64,000 nt of DNA, from the NCBI RefSeq assembly GCF_027580225.2, contig NC_073348.2, forward strand, positions 25,937,501-26,001,500. The letters run 5' to 3'. The position numbers and the translations under genes are program-made. Source of the stretch: Misgurnus anguillicaudatus (Eukaryota; Chordata; Actinopteri; Cypriniformes; Cobitidae). Below the pieces are notes generated by a model, which was given only the letters and a program-made list of their open reading frames with translations, did no database searches and was not told the DNA's origin. Shown piece after piece: positions 47,223 through 58,165 of the stretch (position 1 is its first letter; each line of letters begins with the position of its first letter).

Positions 47223-48720
47223 TTTGTAACAAACAAGAGACAAAGAATTTACAAACGTGCGGAGAGCTGTTTCAGCACTTCGACAGCGGCATGTTTTTTT
47301 AAAAAACACACCTCGTTTTCAGACCAGAACACCCATGGGCGCAAAATTGGGCGCAAATGCATTTGCTATTTAAACAACATGGCGCTAAATGTGAAAATGA
47401 TCATTGGGCCAGGTTGAAACTAGCAAAAGACAATTGCATTGGGCTGCATTGCGCTGAGTGTATGATAGAGCCCATAATGTGCAAACAAAAAAAATCAGTA
47501 TTGCAGAAAAAAATGTCATTAATGTCAAACAGAGCAAGTGAGGACAACATTGTTAAAGTGAGGCGACAGTGACCTAATATGCGGACATAAATAAATGCTT
47601 TCTGCATGATAGTCTGCATTTCTCTGCATAGAAACATATTGAATCCAGTCTGGTGATAAACACTCCTATCATTATAATAATAATTAATTACATTTATATA
47701 GCGCTTTTCTGCAGCAGCACTTTCCATATGAAAGGGGGATTCTTCTAAACCACCACCAATGTGCAGCATTCACCTGGTTGATGCGACAGCAGCCATATTA
47801 CACCAAAATGCCCAACACACAGCAGTTTATTAGTGGAGAGGAGACAAAGTGATATAGCCAGCCAATCATTATAAATGGGGATGATTAGTAGGCCAATAGG
47901 CAAATTTGCCCAGTATTCCGGGGAACACCCCAACTCTTTTTTGAAGGACAACCTGGAATTTTTAACGACCACAGAGAGTCAGGACCTCTGTTTAGCATCT
48001 AATCCGAATGAAGGGTTAGTAGCTAGGATCATACTTTAAACACAAAATGAATACAAAAAGAGTGAGGAATTTATCTGTGAGCTATTGCTGTAAGCTGTTG
48101 TTTCATGGGAACTGAGTCACATTTGTTAATAAAAACTCTTAAAACAAATTGTGCTAAAATGCACTCAAAGTGGTTCACTGGCTTGTAATCATATGGGAAC
48201 CAAGTGCCATATAGCACATGTAGCAAATGTGCAGAACCATATTGTGCTATATAGAACATATCTGGTTGGTATAGTGGTGCTATATCACCCCTGGATGGTT
48301 CTTCATAGATGCTTTACAGGTGCTTTATAGCACTAAAAATGGTTCCCCTATGATTGCGAGGTTTTAGTGCTATTTAGCACAATTTTTTTAGAGTGTACCC
48401 CAAACATTGACTGTGTGAATGTGGCTAAAGTGATACAGATCATGTAGTGTTTCTGAATCTGAGGTTCACTTTATAAAGGTAGGCCTACTGAACTAAAACT
48501 AATAAGAATTCTGCTTTGAAGTTTATGCACAGTTTATTAGTGATTTTTTGCACTGTATTAACATGAAGTTAAACATTCGACACATTAAATCAGGCATTCT
48601 TTTCTCAAAATCTAAACACTGCCTGAAACACACTTTAACAAGCTAAGGGGTGAAAACAGGGCACAGCGTGTGTTAATGTGTGAGCAGATGTATAAATGTG
48701 CTACTGTTTCAACTTCTCAG
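47223..48720. repeat. Gene D intron 3, right part
   Basis: 47223-47485 is the other half of the TIR element split by the gypsy insertion (ending ATGATAGAGCCCA). About 47690-48005 is a widespread fish repeat (TTTATATAGCGCTTTTCTGC, then ACCACAGAGAGTCAGGACCT). About 48040-48390 has GTGCTATATAG motifs of a short MITE. From about 48395 the sequence is paralogous to gene C intron 3. Confidence 0.5.
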
Positions 48721-49526
48721 GACTTTATTAGAAAGACAATATCTGGTCAGACAAGATACTGGATTGGTCTGACTGACATTGAATTTGAGGGCAGATGGAA
48801 ATGGGTTGATGGCAGCACACTGACCACAAGGTGAGAAATCACTAAATTTAACTAATTATTATCCAATAAATGATTCTCACAGTCAGTATCATATCACACA
48901 GAAAAAAACACTGAAGATCTAATGATGACCTGTTGTTTCAGATTCTGGGTGGCACCAGAGCCGAATGGCGAAAGAAATGAGAGCTGTGTTGCGTCAACTT
49001 CATCAGGATGGTTTGATGATAAATGTTCTAATTCAAGGAAATGGATCTGTAAGAAGAACAAAATGTAAACAACTATTATATGCAATCAGTGCCGCTGCTA
49101 GCCATTTTGGTGCCCTATGCATAATTCCTTTAAAATGCCCCCCACCCCGACCCTGAGACATTTTTTTTGTTTGTTTTTGCCAGTTTAACTTTTTATTACC
49201 AAACATATAACTTAATAGCAGAAAGTAAAATCTTCACAGCTTTAGCCAACACACACTACACATTTGAAAGTGCAAACTTTTATAGAATAGCAAAATAGAA
49301 AAAAATTACCAAACTTAAATAGAATAGCAAAAAAAAAAATAATAATAATAATAATCTAGACATGTTTTTCCCTAGTACAATGTCACTTTAAATAAATTAC
49401 ATTAAATAAACATCAATATGTAAACAAGAATACTCAATATTCTTAAATAAAACAAAGATTTAGAGAACTAAGTGTCACATTAATGTTTGCTTCATATCAT
49501 ACATGATGACATTTTATATTTATATT

Positions 49527-50109
49527 TATTACACGGCTCTTTGGAATGCTTGATTCTGATTGGTCAGTTGAGACATTTGCAGGTTCGTTCTTTTCAAATA
49601 ATAACCGCTCCAAAGTAATAACGCATAGCCGGTACTACTTGTATGATTTAAAATCACTCTGCACCAATAAAGATTACTGTTTGGCGCCATCTTGTGACAA
49701 ACACTGGACAGCCACAATTAAGAATGGACAATTTTGACATTAATTTTAACATGTACAGAAAAACAAAACATTTAAACAGTGGATAGAAGAACGAACAACG
49801 ACAAGACACAGAGAGCTTACTGAGACTGAACTTGACAAAATAGCGCATGCAGCTACGAAACCAACACACAAAAAAATACAGAATGGGCATTAAAACTTCT
49901 CAAAGACTGGCTAAAAGAGAAAAAAAATGGAGACAGACAAGTATGAAGCAGAGGATCTTAATAAGGTATTACGATCATTTTATGCATCTGTGCAAAGTTT
50001 CGCGGAAGGACAAAAATGTTAATTTAAAACAAATATGCCAATAAAATGTTTCAAATTCATATTCATGTCCAGTTTTTTTTCTTATATGGCAAGTAGCCGT
50101 GTAATAAGT
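49527..50109. mobile_element. MITE with TTATTACACGGCT ends (nested)
   Basis: The left TTATTACACGGCTCTTTGG faces the right AGCCGTGTAATAAG. No coding capacity is recognised; frames at 49546-49737 and 49847-50044 are within it. Confidence 0.6.
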
Positions 50110-51207
50110 GGGATAATGTAGAGGCAGCCGGTAGTTATCAGGAAATAAGCCCCTTCAGTGTGATACAAGACCCTTCGCTTCGCGTCGGGTCCTGATCACA
50201 CTGTCGGGGCTTATTTAAGCAATATCGCTCGAGTAGGAGTGTGATATAGCTGTATATCATCACGGCTGTGATTAGGCCAGAGGCACGAGGCCGTAGGCTG
50301 AGTGCCGGAGGCAATCACAGCCGTGATGATATAGAGCTATATCACACGACTCCGAGAGCGATATTGCTTTTATACAACAGATCGACGGCACACGTTTGAA
50401 AAACGAAAACTAGAAAACAACAACAGAGTTATTTTAAAAGCCTCTTTGTTTGAGAACTACTTCTTCCGCCACGGATTTGAGGGCTGCCAGAATGACAGGT
50501 AACACTTTCGGCTGCTTTGAATCTCATTAATAACTCAGTGTAAGGATAGGCGTTTCTTTATATTAACGCTTCTTGGTCACAAAGTTTAGTTTTAAGATTA
50601 GTTCAGCACTCGATTATTATTAAACTTTGTTCTTGTCAGTGCTATATAAAATGTTTTTGCATGCTGCTTATAAATATACCAGTGGCGATATTCTCATAAC
50701 ATGTTTTAATAGTCACGTCGCGATTAAATAAATGATCAGTGTCCACATTTAAAAGCTGCGGTGCTTACCTGCAGTTCCACGGTGTTTTCACGTTCTGATA
50801 AGAGATATAGCTCCAGAAGAAAAAACGAGTGTTTATATTCCTCTTTCCAAGTGTCCACACGATGTGACAAGACATTAATCCCATTAAGTTTAACGTAACA
50901 CCCAAGAGCGCCGATCTTTAACGGAATAATAACTTCCGATTGGGATTCACAGACTGATTTATGAGCTAGTGAACTAATGAGACACACGGAGAGTGTTTAA
51001 AAACAGCGCGTCTGTGTTTTTCCATTCAGAGATGAGCCTGTTTAGGACCTCCATTCACTAGGTGGCGGAATGATATGAAAGGTGAAGCGGTTACAGTGCC
51101 GTTATCAGTACAATATCGCATACCTCATAGCCAATCAGATTCGAGAACCAGAAAGAACTGTTGTATAATTCCCAATAACTACCGGCTGCCTCTACATTAT
51201 CCCTTAC
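50110..51207. mobile_element. TIR element with GGGATAATGTAGAGGCAGCC ends (nested)
   Basis: The left end GGGATAATGTAGAGGCAGCC faces the right GGCTGCCTCTACATTATCCC, perfect inverted repeats of 20 bp and more. Inside lie a 153-bp palindrome and a TTATACAACAG-family copy (50369-51172). Confidence 0.7.
50217..50369. repeat. Near-perfect 153-bp palindrome
   Basis: Nearly identical to 21276-21420, with a few more bases in the loop (GAGGCCGTAGGCTGAGTGCC). Confidence 0.8.
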
Positions 51208-52206
51208 ATATTTAACAGTCAGGAATTCTTAGCCTACCATGTGCACTGACTGCTTACGTTAACTTATACTGAGAAAGTATTAACCACCATGACGTCAAAA
51301 TAAACCACAAAATAAACTACTGCTCATCTGAAGAAACGTATAAAGTAACAGCTGGCGTCAGTTATTTGTAAAATGCATATGCATAGGTAATGTTTTACAG
51401 TAAAATCTCAATTTAGCTTACACTGAAGTTATAAATTATAACAACATAGTTTGCTAACATTAATGTCAGCACAGCAAGTTCGAGGCGCATTACGATTAGC
51501 AGCAGCTGCAGCCCATGCACATTTCCCTTATTTGGGAATGATTAAACATGATGGACTTGCCTGCAAGTGATGCACGGGCATCATCCCGCAGTTTCATCTT
51601 TTTTCTTTTTTCCGATCCTGACTCCTGCTGTCTTTTCGGGACCATTTCCAAAAGTTGCCTATTGTCTGGCCGTTTTCTCAATCTGTAGGCTGCAGCCTGC
51701 CCGAGGTCGCATATGCAGGCTGCAAACGTCATCAAGGCTGGTTTATTTCAGTTAACTGAACATTACATTAGCAAGTCATAAGCATATTACAACAATTTAC
51801 GATTAACTAAGAATAATAGTCAACTTTATAATTGTTAATATTACGAAATAAGAAAGTTTTGATGACGTATGCAGCCTGGAAATGCGACCTCTGGAGGCTG
51901 CAGCCTTCGGATTGAAAAACGGCCTCTGTCAAACTTCGTCAGTCGCCGGCACAATCAACCTGCATGGACCATCAAAGGCTGGGGGGCATACTTTCTAGAC
52001 TAGAGCAATTAAATTATCTCGTTCCCCCTTTTTTTGTAACATATACATGGATAAAAAGTGCCTAATAATATTTCTATAGGCTAATGAAATTCTATCAGCA
52101 TTATAATTTTTTTTCATTAGGCTATTATTTTGGTGCCCTCTCAGCACCTGGTGCCCTACGCACAGCGCGTGATGCGCGTTATGGGAGCGGCGGGGCTGTA
52201 TGCAAT

Positions 52207-53500
52207 AGATTTTTATTCAGGACATTTTAAACAACCCAAAGGGATTTTAAATTGGAAGGGAATTAACATCTAGCTTTTTTAATTTACAAATATTATAATG
52301 TAATGTAAGTGTATTATTCAATTATTAAGGTAATTCATTTACACCCGTCACATTTGTCATTTTGCTCAATCATGTAACTTAAAACCATTAACCCTCTGGG
52401 GTCTGATGGTTTGGGACACTGGCAGAAGTGTTCACATGCTCCTACATTTGGTAATTTTTCAGTTGCTTAAAACATTAATGGCTAATATCACATAACACTG
52501 TATTCAGCACATACTGTGCTACAATTATATTTGAGTACATATATGTACATGTTTGCATTTTTAAGTAAATGATGTTTATGCATGGTTAGTAAAAATATAT
52601 ATTTTAAAAGTTGCTGAAATAAGGCCAATGAACACATGCTAAACATTTGTTCAAAAACAAAAAAGTACTGAATCTTATTTGAGAATTTGCTCCAAAAATG
52701 CGTAAAAACCATTTTACCCACTCATTCACATGAAACAATATATTGATTTAACTTTTGTAAGAAACCTTTTGTTGTGTAAAAGCAATATGCAAGGGAGGGT
52801 CACAGTGTACAATTTAGGACTTCTCAGACCTCAGTGTCAGTGCTCAGGCATCAGATAAAACAACATTTTGCCTCAGAAAGGCAACAGTTCTCAGAAAAAA
52901 AAGGTCAGGACTAAAGTCTTGCACAACATCAAAATCTAAACCTCACATAGAAAAGCATCAGATGATTTTACACGTGACCCCACCCCTTCGTATGACATCA
53001 TTATCTCAAACTTACGGAAGATCCATAAAGACTTATTAGGGTATTTTTGTTTCTTTAACCTGTGAATTTAATTGTAGCTGAAATTAATTGTTGTTTTTTC
53101 TTTTCTCACACATATACCTCTGTATAATATGATGTAACCTGTATATGTTTGTACAAATTCTGTATACTATAGCTGTATACTATATACTATAATAAAATAA
53201 CCTTTATGAAAGATGGAGACTGGTAAAGATGAAAGAAGTCCTTGATGATATATTTTTTTATTGTTTTTTATTAATTTCTACAGTCCACTACAGTGTAGAA
53301 CATATTGATTAAGTTATAAGCATAACAAGGATGTTAACTCTTTTCCCACCATTGACGAGTCAGGCCTAAAGTCTTCCACGTCAAACATCGGCATCAGGTC
53401 TCGCACAACAAGGCATCAGACAAAAGGCCTCAGACAAAACGATTGGATAAATCAGAAGAGGAAGGTGTAATTTTGCTCAGAAGAGTCTGATCTACTGGCC
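52207..53500. repeat. Dispersed repeats, no gene
   Basis: The first 40 bp continues the gene D 3' flank. About 52390 (TAACCCTCTGGGGTCTGATG) opens a dispersed repeat. About 52800-53460 carries the CATCAGACAAAAGGCCTCAG material, inverted relative to 4539-5219. Confidence 0.45.
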
Positions 53501-53781
53501 CTACTGAAAAATCTAGCTAAGACCAGCATAAGCTGGTGAGCTGGTTTTAGCTGGTTTTGCTGGTATAGGAAGCTGGTTTTGCTGGTGTAGCAAGCTGGTT
53601 TAGCTGTGTTTTGGTCACTTTTTAAGCTGGTCTAGCTAGACTTAGCTGGTCAGGCTGGAAGACCAGCTGTCCCACCAGCATGACCAGCTTTCTCAGGCTG
53701 GGAGGACCAGTGTAAACCACCTTAAGCCAGCTAAAACCAGCTACCAGCTTATGCTGGTCTTAGCTGGATTTTTCAGTAGGG
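53501..53781. mobile_element. Palindromic MITE of GCTGGTTTTAGCTGG type
   Basis: The ends CTACTGAAAAATCTAGCT and AGCTGGATTTTTCAGTAG face each other, with dense AGCTGG/CCAGCT motifs between. A shorter relative with CTGCTGAAAAA ends is at 57668-57811. Confidence 0.7.
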
Positions 53782-54185
53782 GACTCTATACTCAGTTATG
53801 AATAAAAAGCATTCAAAGCAACTGTAAGTTAATTCAGATTTGCTAAATTTGAGCCTCAAATCTGCTATATGAGCAGGACAACATAAGAGTCTGTATATCT
53901 GTATAACTGTATGTTAGTAAAAACAGCTGTCAATCCCAAAAACTGACTGTGGCTTAGTCCACACGTTCAGACTTTCTAAAAATCTGAACCCTGGCAGGAA
54001 ATTTTCATAAAAGTCCGGTTTTGGTTACCTGATACTGCGTTTGCTTGTGGACAAATAGGAAAACGTATGGTTTTGAAAAGATCTGTGTACGTGTGGCCTG
54101 TGTGAATATAGTCAATATTATCACATTTATCCAAAGCAACTTGCAGCACATTAAATGTACTGTATACATCTTTTATCAGTAGCCT
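53782..54185. repeat. Copy of the C-D intergenic segment, left part
   Basis: 53782-53925 aligns with 35661-35750 joined to 37122-37165, and so lacks the hAT element. About 54125-54185 aligns with about 37345-37395 (CAAAGCTACTTACAGCA against CAAAGCAACTTGCAGCA). Confidence 0.65.
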
Positions 54186-54790
54186 ATTCATGAATAATAG
54201 GTCATGTGACCTTTTACGTCATCCCAGTTGCATGCCGCCATCTTGAGTACCTACTGAGTACCAGTAGGCTACTGACAAGCACTGGAACTTGCTACGATTT
54301 ACGGGTTTCTTATCTTTTACTGTCTATGATTTTACAGATATGGGAAATGGCTACGAAAGACAACATTTCGCACCTCGACTGTCATGAAAAAAAACGCTAC
54401 TTAAAAAAAAAATCTTGGTTAGGGTGTGATGCCTACTCAATCCCTGATGTGTTCTTCCAGCCGCTGTCCGCTGCTACCAAACTACCACTATTTTTACAAC
54501 ACTGAGAAGGCATCACACAACATGAAACCTTACTCGAAGTATCACTTGGATCTCTACACATGAACGCGAGCATTGAGAACATTGTTTGTGTACACAGAGT
54601 TTACTTAAAAGAAAGGTTTTGAACAACTGACTTTGGCTGTTACGGTGTCCGCTCACCATCTTTGCTAGACATAAAGAATCGATTTCCGAATGCGAATGAA
54701 TGAATCTCATATGAGGCTCCTTTTTCAAATAGAAGGTCATTATTGTGACAAAACAATAAATTATCTGTGCATTTATATGGAACTATGCTT
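54186..54790 (+). mobile_element. Fragment of a coding transposon, type uncertain
   Basis: A frame at about 54346-54505 (M-A-T-K-D-N-I-S-H-L-D, then S-I-P-D-V-F-F-Q-P-L) resembles the N terminus of proteins repeated many times in fish genomes, which I associate with transposons encoding a YqaJ-type exonuclease. This rests on memory of the family, not on a search. It ends at 54505 and is not a host gene. It interrupts the duplicated segment. Confidence 0.3.
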
Positions 54791-54795
54791 TAGGA

Positions 54796-55303
54796 CAGGG
54801 GTGGGCAACAGTTTTAGTCTGAGGGCCACAGTGGCTTTGGCAAAGTAAGCGGAGGGCCACACTTGGGAAAATTGCAAGTAAACATAGTTTAAATGTTTCA
54901 AATTAATTCAATGCAAATATGTATAAGGCTACTCTACAGTTACTTTCACTTTGCCAGCCTATTTCAAGGCCTGATAATTATTTTTGCTAGGCCTGTATGA
55001 CCTAGGCTACTCAAACATTACAATAACTGGATTTACTGTCAAGGATTCATTTCCTACCATGCATATTGTTCAACTGTCATTTTATACCAGCTGTAGCAAT
55101 TCAATATAGAAAACTATATAAAAAAACATATGTGATTCATATAATGGAAGTCAACAGATCCGCCACTTTGAGAGCACAAAAAAAAGATATAATCCAATAC
55201 AAAAGTAAGCTCCATGACTCCTGGTGACATATGACATATGAAGCAAATCGGTCGGGTTTTGCAGGATATTGAATTATTTACAACATTATTAGCGTTAAAT
55301 GCA
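54796..55303. mobile_element. One end of a hAT-like element, truncated
   Basis: CAGGGGTGGGCAACAGTTTT followed by GAGGGCCACA is a common hAT-type end. I do not find the matching right end, so it seems truncated. Confidence 0.4.
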
Positions 55304-55311
55304 CAACCTTG

Positions 55312-57076
55312 CAGAGGTGTAAAAAGTACTCAAAAATGTTACTCAAGTAAAAGTACAAGTACTGAGTGTAAATTTTACTCAATTAAAAGTAAAAGTATCT
55401 GGCAAGAATTATACTTGAGTAAAAGTAAAAAAGTACCACATTAAAATTGTACTTGAGTATTAAAAAAGTAAAAGTAACAGGAAGAATGAAAACGAGAGAT
55501 TCATCTTCAACATGATCTCACAAAGTTCCGTGGTATAGTCACAGAATTTTATCCGCATTTTTCCGTGTCTGTACCACGGACTTTCTTTTTCATGCCAGTT
55601 TCACGTATTGAAAACTCAATAGTTTTTTCCTATTTTTAAACTATTTTCGCATGGGTTTTGGGGTTGGGGTTTGGGTTAGGATGTCACTTTAACTATTGGT
55701 TTATACTATTTTTTCCAGACTTTTAATCAATTGTCGCCTGACGTTAGGATTAGGAGTTGGGTTTGGATGTCATTTTATGTTACAGAAAGTCGTTCTAACC
55801 CCAAACCCACACAAAAATGGTTATAAAAGAGGAAAAACAATTGAGTAACCAATACGTGAAACTGACACAGAAAAGAAAGTCTGTGGTACAGACACTGAAA
55901 AATGCAGAGATCTGTGACAATGAATTTCAGTATGCAACATGCTATTCAAAATTGTAAAACCTCGAATTTACCTTAAATTTCAAGCTCTATCAAGCCTCTC
56001 ACATCAGTGGATGTAGGAAGAGGTGTATTAGACCTTGTTCACATTGTCAGTCCAAATCCGATTTTGGTGCATATCCGATAGGAATCCAATTACATTTAGA
56101 ACATGTGAACGACTAAAAATTTGAAAAATCTGTTTTTCTAATCTGTTTAAGGCTACATCCAGAGGTGGTTTGAAATCCTTTTCAAATCGCATTTTTGGAA
56201 ATCCATTTCAGTCTGACTACCATGATCGCATTTGTGTAGCTTTTTCGGTTACGTCATGCTGTCACGTCACATAAAACACGTCAGACGTCAAGGCAGATTG
56301 TCGTGCCAGCGCGACATCATTGCCATAGAAACAGTGCAGATAATCCGGAAAACGGCTAGAGGACGCACAGATCGGATCTGAACAGTTGTGATACACAATG
56401 TGGAGAGTGAGTCTGTCAAATTAGATATCAGATTTGGACTGACAGTGTGAAAAGGTCTTAGTCTTGATAGAGAGGCTGCAAACAACAGGGAACGTTTCAC
56501 ACTTCATGTGTTGTTGGTTTCAAAGAAGCAAGAAAATATTCATCATTGGATGAACTGTTGGCCAATAGGCTTTATGCCCAGCTCACTACTTTCTGAACTT
56601 CAGCCAGCTGCTTTGTTTCCTGTCTGCCATTATTGGACAAACTGATTAATCCAGGTGTGCCTGACCTCTGTAGTCACAGCAACAATAATCAGACACACCT
56701 GGATTAATCAGTTTGTCCAATAATGGCAGACAGGAAACAAAGGAGCTGGCTAAAGTTCAGGAAGTAGTGCAGCTGGGCATAAATCCCATTCCTTAGTGTG
56801 GTCCAAAGGCTCCAGAATAAATAATAACATTTAAATTAAACTGGCCATCAGCGCAATTCAATTGGTTTGATAAAGCAAGGGAAAATAGATCTCTAAAATA
56901 GAAGTACTTTTTGACTGTAAATAAAATTGTAAGGAGTAAAAAGTACTTTTTTCTTAAAAAGATGTAATAAAGTAAAAGTATTGATTTTTAATTGTACTCA
57001 AGTAAAGTAAAATTCCCCAAAAATAATACTTAAGTACAGTAATCAATTAAAATTACTCAAGTACTTTACACCTCTG
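55312..57076. mobile_element. hAT-like element with CAGAGGTG ends and 8-bp duplication
   Basis: CAGAGGTGTAAAAAGTACTC at the left faces the right end (other strand CAGAGGTGTAAAGTACTTGA). The perfect 8-bp duplication is CAACCTTG (55304-55311 and 57077-57084). Inside are a MITE related to 25208-25690 (about 55508-55925) and a fold-back of about 210 bp (56575-56785). No transposase frame. Confidence 0.8.
56575..56785. repeat. Fold-back element nested in the hAT-like element
   Basis: The arms GCTTTGTTTCCTGTCTGCCA and TGGCAGACAGGAAACAAAGG, with TTGGACAAACTGATTAATCC and its inverse, flank a short loop near 56670. No coding content. Confidence 0.75.
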
Positions 57077-57084
57077 CAACCTTG

Positions 57085-57667
57085 GAAACAAGGTAAGTGA
57101 TATTTTGCTCCCGCTCTGTAGGTGGCGCTGAGAGGCTGGTTTTGCCTGCGAGTGGCAAACCATACTGTTATTATACATATGTTCAGCGCCACCTCTAGAG
57201 GGGGAGCATAAGTGCACTTCCTATGTGGCTGCGTTAATGCTTTAAAGAAAGTTAAGTTTCTTGCAAAAACTGATCGATTTGCTTCACAAGATGTCAATAT
57301 ATAACCATTCTTTGGGATTACTTTTGTATTGGATATTTCTGCTTTGGTAAAACGTGAAGTTGCTTCGTTTTGCAGAATAAATCTTTATATGGAACCACCC
57401 TTGTTTGTTTTCTCTGCCCAATGGTAAGCGTTACACAAGCCAGCTGTTTTTGTTAATTACATAAAGTTTTTTCCATTGCATAAATATTACTTTTTTATAT
57501 TTTTTAAACGTACGTCACTATGGTTACAGGCGCCGCGTGCTAATAGCATACGGGTTTGAGGTCATCCAGAGAACGCGTTTATTCCCGAGAACGCACCCGA
57601 AATCCTGTTCGGGACGTGTCCGGCGGAACTGGTACGAATGGCCACCCTAAACACAATGATCTACCCC
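57085..57667. other. Non-coding spacer
   Basis: No gene. GGTGGCGCTGAGAGGC (57121) and GCGCCACCTCTAGAGGGGGA (57186) face each other loosely, and a short repeat may lie here. Confidence 0.35.
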
Positions 57668-57811
57668 TGCTGAAAAAAACAGCATGGACCAGCATGGGAA
57701 TAATGCTGGTGCTAATGCTGGTGTTGATGCTGGTTTGGTTGGTGTTCACTAGCAAACCAGCACCAACACAACATATGCTGGTCTTGCTCTTATGCTGCTT
57801 TTTCAGCAGGG
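57668..57811. mobile_element. Short palindromic MITE, ATGCTGGT type
   Basis: The ends CCCTGCTGAAAAAAACAGCA and TGCTGCTTTTTCAGCAGGG face each other, with ATGCTGGT repeats inside. Confidence 0.7.
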
Positions 57812-58165
57812 ACAGTTGAGCTACATTAGCACTAGCAAACAATGTGAACTCTAAACATTTCCTTTACTTGAAGGTCACATGAACTGACTTCACATTTTAT
57901 CCACACTTTGAACTGGTTTCATTTTGCTCTAAACTAAATGTGAAAATAGATTAAAGGAACAGAGGGCATAAAGGAAACTAGACTGAAAAATGAACATCAG
58001 CATTTGTGCATTGTGACAGTGTACTGTAGATGCTGCGGAAGCTCGTGGACAGGAGAGAGAAACGGATGATTGTAAAGATTTTAGTGTAAAGTACTGGTTA
58101 ATGAAATTGTAGTTGTTTACATCATAATGACAATGTGGGTTCATCCTGTAATTCGTTTTTTGTAA
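57812..58165 (+). repeat. Copy of the lectin 5' intergenic segment, right part
   Basis: Collinear with 37430-37760 upstream of gene D (TGAGCTACATTAGCACTAGC, GCATTTGTGCATTGTGACAG). It has GTCACATGA at 57874. No lectin exon follows before the window ends. Confidence 0.65.

Larger units (their letters stand above)
38042..49068 (+). pseudogene. Gene D: C-type lectin-like receptor with stalk frameshift
   Basis: Exons are 38042-38168, 38278-38864, 38961-39088, 48721-48830 and 48942-49068 (stop TAA), all with AG/GT junctions. Exon 2 is 587 bp, one short of a multiple of three. The missing base is near 38498 (AACAATGCAACC where sister units have AACAATAGCAACC). Reading then meets TAA at 38613, giving about 154 residues without a lectin domain. 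Without the deletion the product would be 359 residues. The stalk has about nine 42-bp units, the longest here. The tail carries D-F-Y-E-S-I. The lectin exons look sound: W-I-G-L, E-P-N, N-E-S-C, W-F-D-D-K-C. Intron 3 is 9.6 kb because of a gypsy element. It could be a recent pseudogene, a segregating null allele or a sequence error. Confidence 0.8.
49087..52198. mobile_element. hAT-like element downstream of gene D, with nested inserts
   Basis: The ends CAGTGCCGCTGCTAGCC and (other strand) CAGCCCCGCCGCTCCCATA, with GGTGCCCTATGC- and GGTGCCCTACGC-type subterminal matches, are flanked by a perfect 8-bp duplication TATGCAAT (49079-49086 and 52199-52206). The 3' flank of gene C shows the unoccupied site. 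A minus-strand frame at 51496-51735 (K-R-Q-Q-E-S-G-S-E-K-R-K-K) resembles the start of a hAT transposase. The middle is replaced by nested elements. Confidence 0.8.

Noticed and set aside
47401..47769. Minus-strand frame of 122 codons
   Set aside because: It spans a junction between a split TIR element and a different dispersed repeat.
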